Below, one piece after another: positions 26,161 to 35,390 of a stretch of DNA of 57,303 nucleotides. A model generated the notes under the pieces. It did not search any database, was not told the DNA's origin, and was given only the letters and a program-made list of their open reading frames with translations. The stretch is taken from the NCBI GenBank assembly GCA_938024995.1, contig CALJDU010000092.1, positions 1 through 57,303 on the forward strand, read 5' to 3'. A program made the translations under genes and the position numbers. Position 1 is the stretch's first letter; each line of letters begins with the position of its first letter. The stretch is from an uncultured bacterium (GTDB lineage: Bacteria; Myxococcota_A; Polyangia; Polyangiales; Houyiibacteriaceae).

Positions 26161-28776
26161 CTAGTTTCTGAGGGGCTTGTTCTTCTCAAGCATGTGCATC
26201 ATGCGGTCTTGCGAGAGCGGTTCGCCGCAGAGCGACAAGAACGACTCACGCTCGATGTCGAGCATCTCCTGCTCGGTGACCTTGTGCGTGTGACCGGATG
26301 GGCCGCCGCAAAGGATGGTCGCGATCTTCATCGCGATCTTCTTGTCGTGCGGGCTCGCGAACCCACCGGCGACCAATGAGTCGACCTGGACCTCGATGGT
26401 CGCGATGCCGCTCGCGCCGGGGAGCACGTAGGCGCGGCTGGGCTTGGGCGTGTATCCCGCGGCCGCCATCCCGATGACCTTTTGTTTGGCCTCGTGAAGG
26501 TGACGCGCGCGATCGAAAGAGACGCCCGCGCTCGGCAGGAAGTAGCGACGCGCCTTGGCGTCGGGGCCAGACTTGCTGACGCCGTTGACCGGGTCGGCGA
26601 TGTTCTGGAACGCGCGCGCGACGTACACCTGGTTGTCCACCATGAGTCCGTCTGGCTTTCCTTCGAGGAGGCGCCAGAGCATGTTGACGTGACCGCCGCC
26701 GCCGGGAACCAAGCCGACGCCCATCTCGACGAGGCCTGCGTACGTCTCCGCGGCGCATTGCACATCGTCGGCGCCCAAGCAGACCTCAAGGCCGCCGCCG
26801 AAGGTGAAGCCATACGGCGCCGCGACCACCGGGACGCGGCTGCGCTTCATGAGCTGCACCATTCCTTGGAAGCCGCGGATCATGTTGTCGAGCGCTTCCC
26901 AGTTGCCGCCCTTGGCGCCCATCAAGACGCCGAAGAGGTTGGCGCCGACGCAGAAGTCCTTGCCTTCGTTGAAGATGAGCAAGCCCTCGAACTCGCGCTC
27001 GGCCTTCTCGATGGCCTGGGGGATCATCTCGATGATCGCGTCGTCGATGCTGTTGGCCTTCGACGTGAACGTGAGGCCCAGGACGCCGTCGCCCAGATCC
27101 CACGCTTCCGCGCTGCCGTTGCTGAGCACGGCGCTCTCGCCCTTGCGAATGATCGCGAGCGGTGCGTTGCGCTTGTCGATCTTGCGCGCGACGTACTCGC
27201 CCTTGGCGAGGTCCCACATCTTGTCGCCGTCGTAGAAGCCGGTCGCGCCCTTGCTGAGCATCGTGTCGATGCTCGCGGGCAGGGCGAGGCCGTCCTTCTT
27301 CATACGCTCGGCGGTCTCCTTGAAGCCAAGCGCGTCCCAGGTCTCGAACGGGCCGAGCTCCCAGTTGTAGCCCCACTTCATCGCGTTGTCGCAGGACTCG
27401 ACGTCGTCTGCGATCTCGCCGATGCGGCGCGCGCTGTAGGCCATGCCGCGCGAGAGCACCTTCCACGCGAACTCACCCGCGACGCCCTCGGTCGCGACGA
27501 GCTTCTTCACGCGCACCGCGGCGGGACCGCGGATGCCCTTCATGGCGGCCTTGAGCGCTTGGTCGCCGCCCTTGGGACGGTACTCAAGCGTCTCGAGATC
27601 GAGCGTCATCACGCCCTGACGCGTCCGCTTGTAGAAGCCGCCCTTGGTCTTGTTACCGAGGATCTTCTTTTCGACCATCGCGTCGAGGAAGGCGGGCGCC
27701 TTGAAGACGTCGCGCTCTTCGTCGTCCGTCAGCGCGGCGTAGCAGTTGCTCGTCACGTGATGGAAGGTGTCGAGCCCGACCATGTCGGCGGTGCGGAAGC
27801 TGGCGCTTCGCGGGTGACCCATCGGCGTGCCGGTGATCGCGTCGACGTCCTCCGGGGTGAGCCCCATCTCGAGCATCGTGTGCATCGTGAGCATCATGGA
27901 GTGACAGCCGATGCGGTTGCCCACGAAGTTCGGCGTGTCCTTGCCCCAAACGATTCCCTTGCCGAGCGCGTCGCGACCAAAGCTCTCGATGCGGTCGCAG
28001 GTGGCGTCCGACGTCTCGGGTCCGCGCACGAGCTCGAGGAGCTTCATGTGACGCACGGGGTTGAAGAAGTGCATCACAAGGAAGTTCTTTTTGAACTCTT
28101 CGCTGCGTCCCTCAAGCATGTCCTCGATGCGGAGGCCGGACGTGTTGGACGCCACGACCGTGCCGGGCTTGAGCGTCTTCTCAAGCGTCGTGAAGAGGCC
28201 CTGCTTGATCTTCAGGTTCTCGATGATCGCTTCGACCACGAGGTCGACGCTCGCGAGCATGTCGAGGTCGTCTTCCAGGTTGCCCACGGAGACGAGGTCC
28301 GCGCCTGACTTGTGGAAGAAGAGCGGGGTCGGCTTGGCCTTGAGCGCCGCCTTCACACCGTTCGCGGCGTACTGGTCGCGCCGCGGGTCCGTCTTCTTGC
28401 GCGAACCGCGAACGGCCGCCCAGGTGCGGATCTCTTTCCGGAAGAACGCGTCTGCCGAATCGGTCCACTTGAAGTCGGCGCGAAGCTTGGCCAGCACCTT
28501 CTTCTCGACGTCGCTGTAGACGCTGTCCTTTTTCAGGATCGCGAGGAGCTTCTTCGCGTCGTCCTCGCTGATGCGTCCGTCGCCGACACCCGCGATCGCG
28601 GCCTTGGCTTGGTCGAAAAGGACGCTGACCTTTGCGGGGTCGACCTCTTTGTCGAGGTCACGCGGCACGATGTCGAGAAGTACGACCTCGCAGCCTGCGT
28701 TCGCGAAGTGTGCGGCGATGCCGCTGCCCATGACGCCGGCGCCGATAACGCCGACCCGCCGGATCGGTTGGGTCAT
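26161..28776 (-). CDS. 3-hydroxyacyl-CoA dehydrogenase / enoyl-CoA hydratase fusion
   Basis: A bifunctional beta-oxidation enzyme of 871 residues, with dehydrogenase first and hydratase last, the reverse of E. coli FadB and like Bacillus FadN. The NAD loop GVIGAGVMGSGIA is at residues 8-20. NTSGLRIEDM, HFFNPVRHMKLLELVRG and GNRIGCH mark the dehydrogenase. The C-terminal crotonase part has FNEGKDFCVGANLF and APYGFTFGGGLEVCLGADD. A charged segment at residues 40-150 (many Lys/Asp) is unusual for the N-terminal domain. The start ATG 28776 puts the Rossmann motif at the N-terminus. An in-frame extension to 28989 is not supported. It heads the operon with the thiolase. Confidence 0.94.
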   Translation of the reverse strand: MTQPIRRVGVIGAGVMGSGIAAHFANAGCEVVLLDIVPRDLDKEVDPAKVSVLFDQAKAAIAGVGDGRISEDDAKKLLAILKKDSVYSDVEKKVLAKLRADFKWTDSADAFFRKEIRTWAAVRGSRKKTDPRRDQYAANGVKAALKAKPTPLFFHKSGADLVSVGNLEDDLDMLASVDLVVEAIIENLKIKQGLFTTLEKTLKPGTVVASNTSGLRIEDMLEGRSEEFKKNFLVMHFFNPVRHMKLLELVRGPETSDATCDRIESFGRDALGKGIVWGKDTPNFVGNRIGCHSMMLTMHTMLEMGLTPEDVDAITGTPMGHPRSASFRTADMVGLDTFHHVTSNCYAALTDDEERDVFKAPAFLDAMVEKKILGNKTKGGFYKRTRQGVMTLDLETLEYRPKGGDQALKAAMKGIRGPAAVRVKKLVATEGVAGEFAWKVLSRGMAYSARRIGEIADDVESCDNAMKWGYNWELGPFETWDALGFKETAERMKKDGLALPASIDTMLSKGATGFYDGDKMWDLAKGEYVARKIDKRNAPLAIIRKGESAVLSNGSAEAWDLGDGVLGLTFTSKANSIDDAIIEMIPQAIEKAEREFEGLLIFNEGKDFCVGANLFGVLMGAKGGNWEALDNMIRGFQGMVQLMKRSRVPVVAAPYGFTFGGGLEVCLGADDVQCAAETYAGLVEMGVGLVPGGGGHVNMLWRLLEGKPDGLMVDNQVYVARAFQNIADPVNGVSKSGPDAKARRYFLPSAGVSFDRARHLHEAKQKVIGMAAAGYTPKPSRAYVLPGASGIATIEVQVDSLVAGGFASPHDKKIAMKIATILCGGPSGHTHKVTEQEMLDIERESFLSLCGEPLSQDRMMHMLEKNKPLRN

Positions 28777-28926
28777 TGAGGGAGGTCCTCTGGTTGGGGC
28801 CGGGTTGGCCGCGTTGGTATGAGGCGCGCGATGCGCCTTGGGCCGAGAAGGTCGCCGATGGGGGGTGTCGATCGCAACTGTGGGCGTGAGAAAACGGCGG
28901 CTTGAGGTTCCCCCGGAAGTCGGATT

Positions 28927-28937
28927 TTGCAGTGCAA
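28927..28937. promoter_or_regulatory. Palindrome in the divergent promoter region of the beta-oxidation and surface-repeat operons
   Basis: TTGCA-G-TGCAA is a perfect 5+5 inverted repeat in the 277-nt gap between the divergent fatty-acid operon (start 28776) and the outer-membrane repeat gene (start 29054). The surrounding stretch is AT-richer than the neighbourhood, as promoters here tend to be. A dimeric regulator such as a TetR or GntR family member could bind, but no regulator gene is adjacent. No -10/-35 pair is convincing. The rest of the gap shows nothing else. Confidence 0.25.
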
Positions 28938-29053
28938 TTTCAACATGTCGGAGCAAACGGGCGAAAGAGGGTCGGGAAATCACCAACAAAAACTCACGCT
29001 CCGCGCTTCGCGTCGCACTGAACCTTCAAACACGACAGGGTGTGGAGGACTTG

Positions 29054-30982
29054 ATGGGTAAGAGAGTGCGAGATCGACAGGGGCAGAGCGTTTGGATCGC
29101 GTTGCTTTGTGCCGCCGTGGTGATCTCGGCGAACCCGGGGGCCGCGCAAGAGGCTCCCGAAGCCGCGCCTCCCGTCTCGGAGGAAGCGGCGCCTGAGGAA
29201 GCTCCCGTCTCGGAGGAAGCGGCGCCTTCGGACGAACCGGCGCCCGATGCACCCGCCGCACCGGAAGAGCGCCCAGCGTCCGAGCCGGAACGAAACGCGG
29301 CGGAGCCCGCGCCGACCGCTGCGGAGCCCGATGTTGTCATCCTCAACCAGGCGCCTTCCGGAAACGCGCCGACCGTCCTCGTGATGTTTGATGACCCGCG
29401 CCTTTTGGAGGCGCTCGCCGAAGAGCTGCGCGCAGGTGGCTACCACGCGGAGGCTGCGTCCCCGCCGTCCGGGGAGACGCGTTTGGCGCGAGCCGCGGCC
29501 GCGCAAGAAACGACGCGCGCTCGAGGCGCACGCAGCGCGCTCTTCGTTGAGCGTTCCACACCTGAAGACGGCGCGATGATCCGCGCGGTGACCGCGACCG
29601 GCGAGTCCATTCGACACGCCCCGCTTCCGGCGCCGATGGACCAGGTTCGCCCTCGGGTGTTCGCGGTGGTCGCGTCTTCTCTTCTCGACGAGCTCAGCGC
29701 GCCTCCGCAGGTTCGGGTCCGCGTCAACGTGACGATCGAGTCCGATGTGCCGGTGGAGGTCGAGGTCAACACCGAGCGCTCCGGGAGCCCGACCGAGGAG
29801 GCGGTTCCTGAGCCCACCGAGGCTCCCGCGCCCGAGCCCACGCCGGAGCCGGAAGTCGTGCCGGAGCCCGAAGGGGACATCGCGCCGCCGACCATCGCGC
29901 CGCCGACCATCGCGCCCATGGCGCCGCCGGCAGAGCTGCAGGACGGGCAGGGGAGCAACGTCTTCTTTGGTCTCGACCTGGTGCCCTTTGTGGGGACCTC
30001 CAGCTTTCATCGCGCGAACGACATTCGACGCTTCTCGCTTGGTGTTGTCGGGACGCTCTCGGGCGGTGTCCGCGGCGTTGAGGCGAGCACCGCGCTGAAC
30101 ATCACGAACGGAGACGTCCACGGCGCGCAGTTCACGGCGGGCGGAAACATCGTGACCGGAAACGTGATCGGCGCGCAGGTCAGCGCGGGCTTCAACTACG
30201 CGCGAGAGGTTCGTGGTGTGCAGCTCTCCGCGGGTCTCAACATCGCGCGAGGGGACGTGCACGGACTGCAGGTGACCTCCGGCGTCAACCTCGCGCTGCG
30301 AGACGTCGGCGCGCAGGTCGCCGCGGGGATCAACTTTGCGCGCGACGTGCGGTACGCGCAGGTCGCCGCGGGCATCAACTTCGCGCGCGACGTTCGCCTC
30401 GCTCAGGTGGGATCGGTCAACCTCGCGCGGAAAGCGGGCGCGCAGATCGGCCTCGTCAACATCGCGAAGAACGCGGGCTTCCAGCTCGGGCTCCTCAACA
30501 TCAACCGCGAAGGGCGCAGTCACCTCGAGCTCTCGGTTACGGAGAGCGGCATTGTGGGCGCGTACTTCAAGCACGGCGGCGCGCACTACCACTACCTCTA
30601 CGGCGTCCAGTCGCGTCCGTTTGGGGACGGCGCGCACTACGGCTTCTCGCTCGGCATCGGCGCGCACATCACGCCCAGCGAGCGGTTCTTCGTCGACATC
30701 GACCTCATCGGTACGGTGCTCCAGGGGGAAGAGGAAGCGCAGATGGACCCGGACGGGATGCTCCAGCTTCGCCTCGTGGGCGGGCTTCAGCTCTCCCAGC
30801 GCTTCGCGCTCATCGCCGGTGTCACGGCGAACGTCTCGTTCGGTCGAGACAGAGGGTTCTCGCCGTACGGACACGCAGACTTCGGAGACTTGGAGCCGGT
30901 TGACGACCCCTTTGACCCCTTCCTCTCGAACAACGAGATCCACGTTTGGCCTGGGCTCATGGTTGGAGCACAGTTCTTTTGA
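29054..30982 (+). CDS. Outer-membrane surface-repeat protein (LA_2272-like repeats)
   Basis: A 642-residue exported protein from ATG 29054, which follows a GGAGGA site and gives a signal peptide (WIALLCAAVVISANPGAAQ). Residues 20-95 are a Pro/Ala/Glu low-complexity spacer. Residues 95-220 form a cytoplasmic-looking alpha/beta domain (LVMFDDPRLLEALAEELRAG). A second Pro/Glu spacer precedes about ten beta repeats of 18-21 residues with the pattern GAQxSAGxNxA.xVRG, then a C-terminal beta barrel ending in VWPGLMVGAQFF, a terminal Phe typical of BAM substrates. The stop overlaps the sigma-factor start (TGATG), so the three genes at 29054-32957 are translationally coupled. Confidence 0.88.
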   Translation: MGKRVRDRQGQSVWIALLCAAVVISANPGAAQEAPEAAPPVSEEAAPEEAPVSEEAAPSDEPAPDAPAAPEERPASEPERNAAEPAPTAAEPDVVILNQAPSGNAPTVLVMFDDPRLLEALAEELRAGGYHAEAASPPSGETRLARAAAAQETTRARGARSALFVERSTPEDGAMIRAVTATGESIRHAPLPAPMDQVRPRVFAVVASSLLDELSAPPQVRVRVNVTIESDVPVEVEVNTERSGSPTEEAVPEPTEAPAPEPTPEPEVVPEPEGDIAPPTIAPPTIAPMAPPAELQDGQGSNVFFGLDLVPFVGTSSFHRANDIRRFSLGVVGTLSGGVRGVEASTALNITNGDVHGAQFTAGGNIVTGNVIGAQVSAGFNYAREVRGVQLSAGLNIARGDVHGLQVTSGVNLALRDVGAQVAAGINFARDVRYAQVAAGINFARDVRLAQVGSVNLARKAGAQIGLVNIAKNAGFQLGLLNINREGRSHLELSVTESGIVGAYFKHGGAHYHYLYGVQSRPFGDGAHYGFSLGIGAHITPSERFFVDIDLIGTVLQGEEEAQMDPDGMLQLRLVGGLQLSQRFALIAGVTANVSFGRDRGFSPYGHADFGDLEPVDDPFDPFLSNNEIHVWPGLMVGAQFF

Positions 30983-31608
30983 TGGAACTCGTTCCATACA
31001 AGAACACCGATGTGGCTCCGGACCGTTTGGACCTCCTTGAGGCGGTTCGCGAAGGAGACAAGAAGGCGCTCGCGACCTTGCTTCGTGAGCTGCTCCCGTC
31101 GGTGCGCCGGTGGCTCTTTCGTCTGCTCGGCCCGCGACCGGATCTCGACGACGCCACGCAAGACGCCTTGATCGCGTTGACGAAAGCGCTCCCGCGCTTT
31201 CAAGGAAACAGCAAGGTCGAGACCTTCGCGCACACCGTCACCGTTCGCGTCGCCTACCGTTACTACAAGAAGCGCGACCGGGAAGAGCCGCTCACCTTGG
31301 TGCCTCCGGCGCCCGAGACGATCGACCCCGAGTCGGTCGCCATCAACCGAGAAGCGCTGCGTCGACTTCACCGCTGCCTTGAGCGTCTCCCGGACAAGAA
31401 ACGGATCGCCTTCGTGCTTTGCGCGGTGGAGGGGATGTCGCCCGCAGAAGCCGCGCGGATCGAGGGCGTGACCTCAGTCGTGATGCGCGCGCGCTTGAGC
31501 TCAGCGCGAAAAGAAGTCACCCGCCGCCTCAGCGCGGATCCCTACGTTCAGGCGCTCGTGGAGCGCAAGGCGCGCAGCCGTGCGTCCCGGAGAGGAGGGC
31601 AGCGATGA
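30982..31608 (+). CDS. ECF-type RNA polymerase sigma-70 family factor
   Basis: A 208-residue alternative sigma factor. Region 2 is seen in RPDLDDATQDALIALTKALP and the -10 recognition stretch FQGNSKVETFAHTVTVRVAY. Region 4 has the YRYYKKRDRE linker, LERLPDKKRIAFVLCAVEGM and the helix-turn-helix SPAEAARIEGVTSVVMRARL. Size and lack of regions 1 and 3 make it extracytoplasmic-function type. It starts inside the stop of the outer-membrane repeat gene, and its own stop overlaps the FecR-type anti-sigma start (ATGA), so stoichiometry is probably fixed by coupling. Target promoters are unknown. Confidence 0.95.
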   Translation: MELVPYKNTDVAPDRLDLLEAVREGDKKALATLLRELLPSVRRWLFRLLGPRPDLDDATQDALIALTKALPRFQGNSKVETFAHTVTVRVAYRYYKKRDREEPLTLVPPAPETIDPESVAINREALRRLHRCLERLPDKKRIAFVLCAVEGMSPAEAARIEGVTSVVMRARLSSARKEVTRRLSADPYVQALVERKARSRASRRGGQR

Positions 31609-32957
31609 GTGATCATGATCTGCTTGAAGAGGTTCTCGATTCTGCGCGACAGGTGGCTCCGGACGCGCTCAGCGTCGACGACATCGATCGCATGATCGGG
31701 GTCGCGTTGTCCGGCGAGTCTCGCGGGGAACCTGAAGTCGAAGTGGAGACGTCTCCGGAACGAGGACGCACCGTGATGGTGCTCGCGATCGCGGCGACGG
31801 TGTTGCTCTCGATCGGTGCCGGCTGGATGCTCCGCGACCGGGATCTCGGTAGCGACGATTCTGCGGTGGCGTCGAGCTCACCGGACCTCGCCACGGAGGC
31901 TCGTGATGAGGGAGCCGCGCAGACCGCTCCGGACGACTCGGTCGCGCTGCGAGAAGAGCTGGCGGACCCAGCGCAGCCCGCGCCTACCGAAGCGATCGAG
32001 GCGGTCGCCGCGAACGTGACGCACACCCACGCGCGTCTCCCGAGCGGTGACCAAATCGTGAGCACGAGCGACGCGGAGCTCTCGCTCTTGAGCGTCAGCG
32101 AGCATCGGCGCGTGGCGGTGCTTCAGGGCGCGGTTCTTTTCGACGTGACCCCGCTCCAAGAGGCGGAGTCGTTCACGGTGGTCAGCAGTGACCTTGAGGT
32201 TCATGTTCGCGGAACGGTCTTCTCCGTTTCCCATGCGGGCGAGGTGCGCGTCTTTGAGGGGCGCGTCGAGGTCACTCGGGGCGATCAGCGATGGTCGGTC
32301 AGCGCAGGGGAGAGCTTCCGTGACGAGCGCCTGGTCGAGCAGGTGGACGATGGTCCGCTCGCCCGTGAAGGACAGGCCGCCGCGGCGCGACGTGAAGCGC
32401 GCGCGGAAGAGGTCGAGGTCGCGCAGGTCGCGGAGACCGTCACTGAGACCGTCACCGAGACCGCGACGCAGACGCCTTCGAGCGCGCGGCCGTCACGTCC
32501 TCGCCCAGCCCGGCGCGCGCGGACACCTCGCGTGGAGTCGCTCGCACAGATTCGCGCTCGGATCCGCGGCGGCGATCTCTCGGGTGCGCTCTCGCAGGTC
32601 GACCTCGCGTGTCGTCTCGGCTGTGCTCCCGGGTACCGACGCGTGCGCGCGGATGCGCTGCGCGGATTGGGTCGCTTTGAGGAAGCTGCGAGCGCTTACG
32701 ACGCGCTCTCCGATCCACACGCGCGTTATCAGGCCGCTCGCGTTCGGTTCGGTCCGCTCGCCGATCTGGAAGGCGCGGTGACCTCGCTCTCCGCCGTTCC
32801 GCTCTCGTCTCCCTACGCGGAGCGCGCGCTTGGGCTGAAGGTGCGGGCGCTGACGCGGCTTGAGCGTGAAGCAGAAGCGCGTGCCGCGGCTCGGGTGTAC
32901 CTCGGGCGGTTCCCGGACGGCGGCCTCCGGGAGTTTATGGAATCGATCGTCGAGTAG
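31605..32957 (+). CDS. FecR-domain transmembrane anti-sigma regulator
   Basis: A 450-residue single-pass protein. The N-terminal 60 residues are cytoplasmic and acidic (DHDLLEEVLDSARQ), then one membrane helix (VMVLAIAATVLLSIGAGW). The periplasmic FecR domain spans about residues 125-245: GDQIVSTSDAELSLL, AVLQGAVLFDV, VHVRGTVFSVSHAGEVRVF. A Glu/Thr/Arg spacer follows, then C-terminal helical repeats (GCAPGYRRVRADALRGLG). By analogy with FecI/FecR it should hold the preceding sigma factor and release it upon an outer-membrane signal. The likely signal source is the co-encoded repeat protein rather than a TonB receptor, which is unusual. Confidence 0.9.
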   Translation: MSDHDLLEEVLDSARQVAPDALSVDDIDRMIGVALSGESRGEPEVEVETSPERGRTVMVLAIAATVLLSIGAGWMLRDRDLGSDDSAVASSSPDLATEARDEGAAQTAPDDSVALREELADPAQPAPTEAIEAVAANVTHTHARLPSGDQIVSTSDAELSLLSVSEHRRVAVLQGAVLFDVTPLQEAESFTVVSSDLEVHVRGTVFSVSHAGEVRVFEGRVEVTRGDQRWSVSAGESFRDERLVEQVDDGPLAREGQAAAARREARAEEVEVAQVAETVTETVTETATQTPSSARPSRPRPARRARTPRVESLAQIRARIRGGDLSGALSQVDLACRLGCAPGYRRVRADALRGLGRFEEAASAYDALSDPHARYQAARVRFGPLADLEGAVTSLSAVPLSSPYAERALGLKVRALTRLEREAEARAAARVYLGRFPDGGLREFMESIVE

Positions 32958-32988
32958 GGCCCTCACGAGAGAGTCGCGGCTGTGCTCG

Positions 32989-33041
32989 GGCTCAGCTCGT
33001 TTGCCCAGGCTCAGCTCGTTCGGCTCTTCTGAGGCTCAGCT
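32989..33041. repeat. Short direct repeats in a convergent gap
   Basis: GGCTCAGCTCGTT occurs at 32989-33001 and 33008-33020 (period 19), followed by GGCTCAGCT at 33033-33041 and a diverged GGTTCAG at 33048. The array fills most of the gap between the FecR gene and the small membrane protein and runs into the latter's 3' end. Probably slippage-derived. No hairpin with a T-run is present. Confidence 0.5.
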
Positions 33042-33258
33042 ACTCAGGTTCAGCGGGAGCTTCGACCGCGGGTGACTCTTCCGTCGCCTCGGGGTTGAGG
33101 TTCTCATGCGCCATGCGGAACACCATGGTGAGCACCGCGACGGCCAAGAGGCCCATGCCGAGCCACGGCAGCCACTTCGGGGTGTCGGCGGCTTCGTCGC
33201 GGATCTCCGGGAGACCAGGAAGGAAAGGCTCGTCGTCGTGACCGTGGCTTGCACCCAT
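33040..33258 (-). CDS. Small single-pass membrane protein
   Basis: A 72-residue protein: an acidic, His-containing N-terminus (GASHGHDDEPFLPG), one membrane helix (WLPWLGMGLLAVAVLTMVFR) and an acidic Pro/Glu tail. No family is recognised. Codon bias is typical of the neighbourhood. It lies 33 nt downstream of the lipoprotein gene on the same strand and may be the last gene of the run from 35303. A second open frame over the same bases is less protein-like. Confidence 0.6.
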   Translation of the reverse strand: MGASHGHDDEPFLPGLPEIRDEAADTPKWLPWLGMGLLAVAVLTMVFRMAHENLNPEATEESPAVEAPAEPE

Positions 33259-33291
33259 GGCGCGCAGGTTGGCCGACGATGGGGGAGAAAG

Positions 33292-33942
33292 TCAACGCCC
33301 CCGCTGCAGCCAGGGACGACGAACCCTCAACAAGCTTGAGAAAGCGTGCGCAACCACCTCCCCGTCGCGCCGCACCGTCTGAACCTCGACGAAGAAGGTG
33401 CGCCCCGTGCCCTCTGCGTCCACCCACGCGCGGTACGTTCCGCGGCCGAAGAGTGAGCGAAGATGGGTGGGCGTGATGTCTCTCGTTCCGTGTTCGCCGG
33501 ACGCGAAAATCCGAAGCCGGAACTTGCAGCCGACCGCGTCCGGGTCCTCCATCCGTACCTGAACCATGGCGCGGGTCACGCCGGTGGCGAGCACGCCGCC
33601 CATGAAGGCGCCGCGATCGCCTGCGCCCATCCGGACGTCGAGCCGAAGCGAACCGCTGCTCCGGGCGTACGTTCGCCCGTTCTCCTGGGCCTCTGCGGGC
33701 GTCACCCCGCGCGGGATGACAGCGACGGTTTCCCACGGCGCGGGCGCCTCCACCTGATTGGAGGCGTTCTCGTCTCCCGCTCGCTTGCGGAGGCGCTCGC
33801 GAAGCGTATGCGCGGTCATCGGGGCGCCGTCCGCGCTGGCGCGAACCTCGAAACGGAGCGAGGGGTCTTCGGCAGGCTGCACGAGGGCGCATCCGCTGCT
33901 GAGCAGACCGACCACCAGGAGCGCTCGCGTACATCTGTTCAT
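33292..33942 (-). CDS. Lipoprotein of unknown function
   Basis: A 216-residue protein from ATG 33942, whose signal ends in the lipobox SSGC (Cys18; LLVVGLLSSGC). Mature sequence is beta-rich with SLRFEVRASADG, a Gly-rich stretch (GDRGAFMGGVLATGVTR) and a final Arg-rich tail. It resembles exported proteins with an Ig-like or lipocalin-like core, but I recognise no domain. Its start overlaps the stop of the preceding gene in an ATGA, so the two are coupled. Confidence 0.8.
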   Translation of the reverse strand: MNRCTRALLVVGLLSSGCALVQPAEDPSLRFEVRASADGAPMTAHTLRERLRKRAGDENASNQVEAPAPWETVAVIPRGVTPAEAQENGRTYARSSGSLRLDVRMGAGDRGAFMGGVLATGVTRAMVQVRMEDPDAVGCKFRLRIFASGEHGTRDITPTHLRSLFGRGTYRAWVDAEGTGRTFFVEVQTVRRDGEVVAHAFSSLLRVRRPWLQRGR

Positions 33943-35303
33943 CGAGGTGTGAGCACTTCGTTTCCGCGTCGACGACGTGAGGTGCGCCGCGCTTGTGGCG
34001 GTGGTGCGCCGGTCTCGTCGATGGCGTCGCGCGGCAAGCAAATCGAGTATGGAAGGCGGTCGCGGTTCTGAACACCACCGCCCCACCCGTGTGGCCGGAG
34101 CACCTCGCGTGTTCGATGGCGAGCGGTGTACGGCTCGTGGCTCAAACACACACGGTCGTTTCGCCACGAGACCTGGGGTTCGCGCCGCATCCCGCGTACA
34201 TCCGGTGCCGCGATCGCCTCGGCGACGGTGCCCCCCGCCATCAAGCGGAGCGCTGTCAGGACCAGCCGCATTCGTTCGTTCCCCCGCATGAAGGCGCGAA
34301 TGACGTCGTCGGGCTCACGGACCATCGGATCAATGGCACCCGCGGTGAGCGTTCCGCTTCGCCTCGCCGCCTCCGCCACGAGTCGTCGCGCGTCCTCGAA
34401 GGTGTTTTCAAACACTCGGAAGTCGCTCGGTCGCGTGCACCAAACTTCGGCGGTCGGGTAGACGTGGAACTCATCTCTCAACCGCGCCACGAACGGAATG
34501 GGTCGGGTGTCGTAGACCGCGAGCTGCGCCTCGCAGGTTCGGATCACGCTGGTCTCCATGAACTGTCCGATCGGGACGCGGTGCTCTAGCAGCGCGGTTA
34601 GCTCATCGATGGTCGCGCGCGCGAGCTCCGGGGTCATCTGCCCGACGACCTCTCCCAGTCGGAACGCGGCGCCTTGTGTGGTCTCCGCGATGAGCGCGAG
34701 ACCATTGAGGCCGCGGCCTAGATTCGCGTCTTCGGTGATCCGGACGCCGTCCAAGATCCCTCGCGCGCGCTCGGCGTATCCGTCCTCGGACAAGGCGTAG
34801 GTCTGCCCGATCAACATCCGACCGACCGCGACCAACGTGGAGGCCTCGACTTCAAAGGAATCGGTCGGGAAGCCTGGCGGAGTCGCGACTCGATCGCCTC
34901 GGATCGCCAACCGCGCGGCCCGGACCATGTCCGCGTTCTGGCTGACCAGTTCATCAACGCCGTTGCACTGCGGGCCGAAGCCTCGGAGGGACGCTTCAAA
35001 GCAGCGGCGCAAAATGACGGTGTGCCGGATGGTGTTCAGGTTGTGGTCGGGATCCACGCTGCGGCGGAGCGGCGCGGAGACTTCGCTCGGGGTCTCGTCG
35101 CGAAGCGCGGGGCGTGGGTGCACTCCAGGGAAGGCGCGCTTGGCCTTCTCGACTTGCTCAGAGAGCGCGCGGTGTCCGCTTGGATCGACGGCGATGAACG
35201 CGGTCGCGCTGACGCAACAGAACGCGGAAGAGAGCAGGAGCAAGCCAGCGAAGATCTTGCTCGGCGAGATCCCGGATCGCGTCTCTCCTCGGGCTTCCCC
35301 CAC
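33939..35303 (-). CDS. Membrane-anchored protein of unknown function
   Basis: A 454-residue protein with one N-terminal membrane helix (IFAGLLLLSSAFCCVSATAF) and a long periplasmic part. That part is largely alpha-helical (ATIDELTALLEHRVP, RLVAEAARRSGTL) with scattered Cys. The final 60 residues are Arg-rich and include GWGGGVQNRDRLPYSICLP, probably a small beta segment. No catalytic motif is evident. It is coupled to the following lipoprotein gene, suggesting the two products work together at the envelope. Confidence 0.75.
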   Translation of the reverse strand: MGEARGETRSGISPSKIFAGLLLLSSAFCCVSATAFIAVDPSGHRALSEQVEKAKRAFPGVHPRPALRDETPSEVSAPLRRSVDPDHNLNTIRHTVILRRCFEASLRGFGPQCNGVDELVSQNADMVRAARLAIRGDRVATPPGFPTDSFEVEASTLVAVGRMLIGQTYALSEDGYAERARGILDGVRITEDANLGRGLNGLALIAETTQGAAFRLGEVVGQMTPELARATIDELTALLEHRVPIGQFMETSVIRTCEAQLAVYDTRPIPFVARLRDEFHVYPTAEVWCTRPSDFRVFENTFEDARRLVAEAARRSGTLTAGAIDPMVREPDDVIRAFMRGNERMRLVLTALRLMAGGTVAEAIAAPDVRGMRREPQVSWRNDRVCLSHEPYTARHRTREVLRPHGWGGGVQNRDRLPYSICLPRDAIDETGAPPPQARRTSRRRRGNEVLTPR

Positions 35304-35390
35304 GAACGCGAGGGTCGCCGGGAGCCGTCGTCCCGGTCAAACGTCGTTCGCTCCGTACCTCGCGTCTTTGCGCTTGCGCGGAAACAGTGG

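Noticed and set aside
28777..28989. In-frame extension of the HCDH/ECH fusion
   Set aside because: It would add 71 low-complexity residues before a Rossmann motif that normally begins at the N-terminus.
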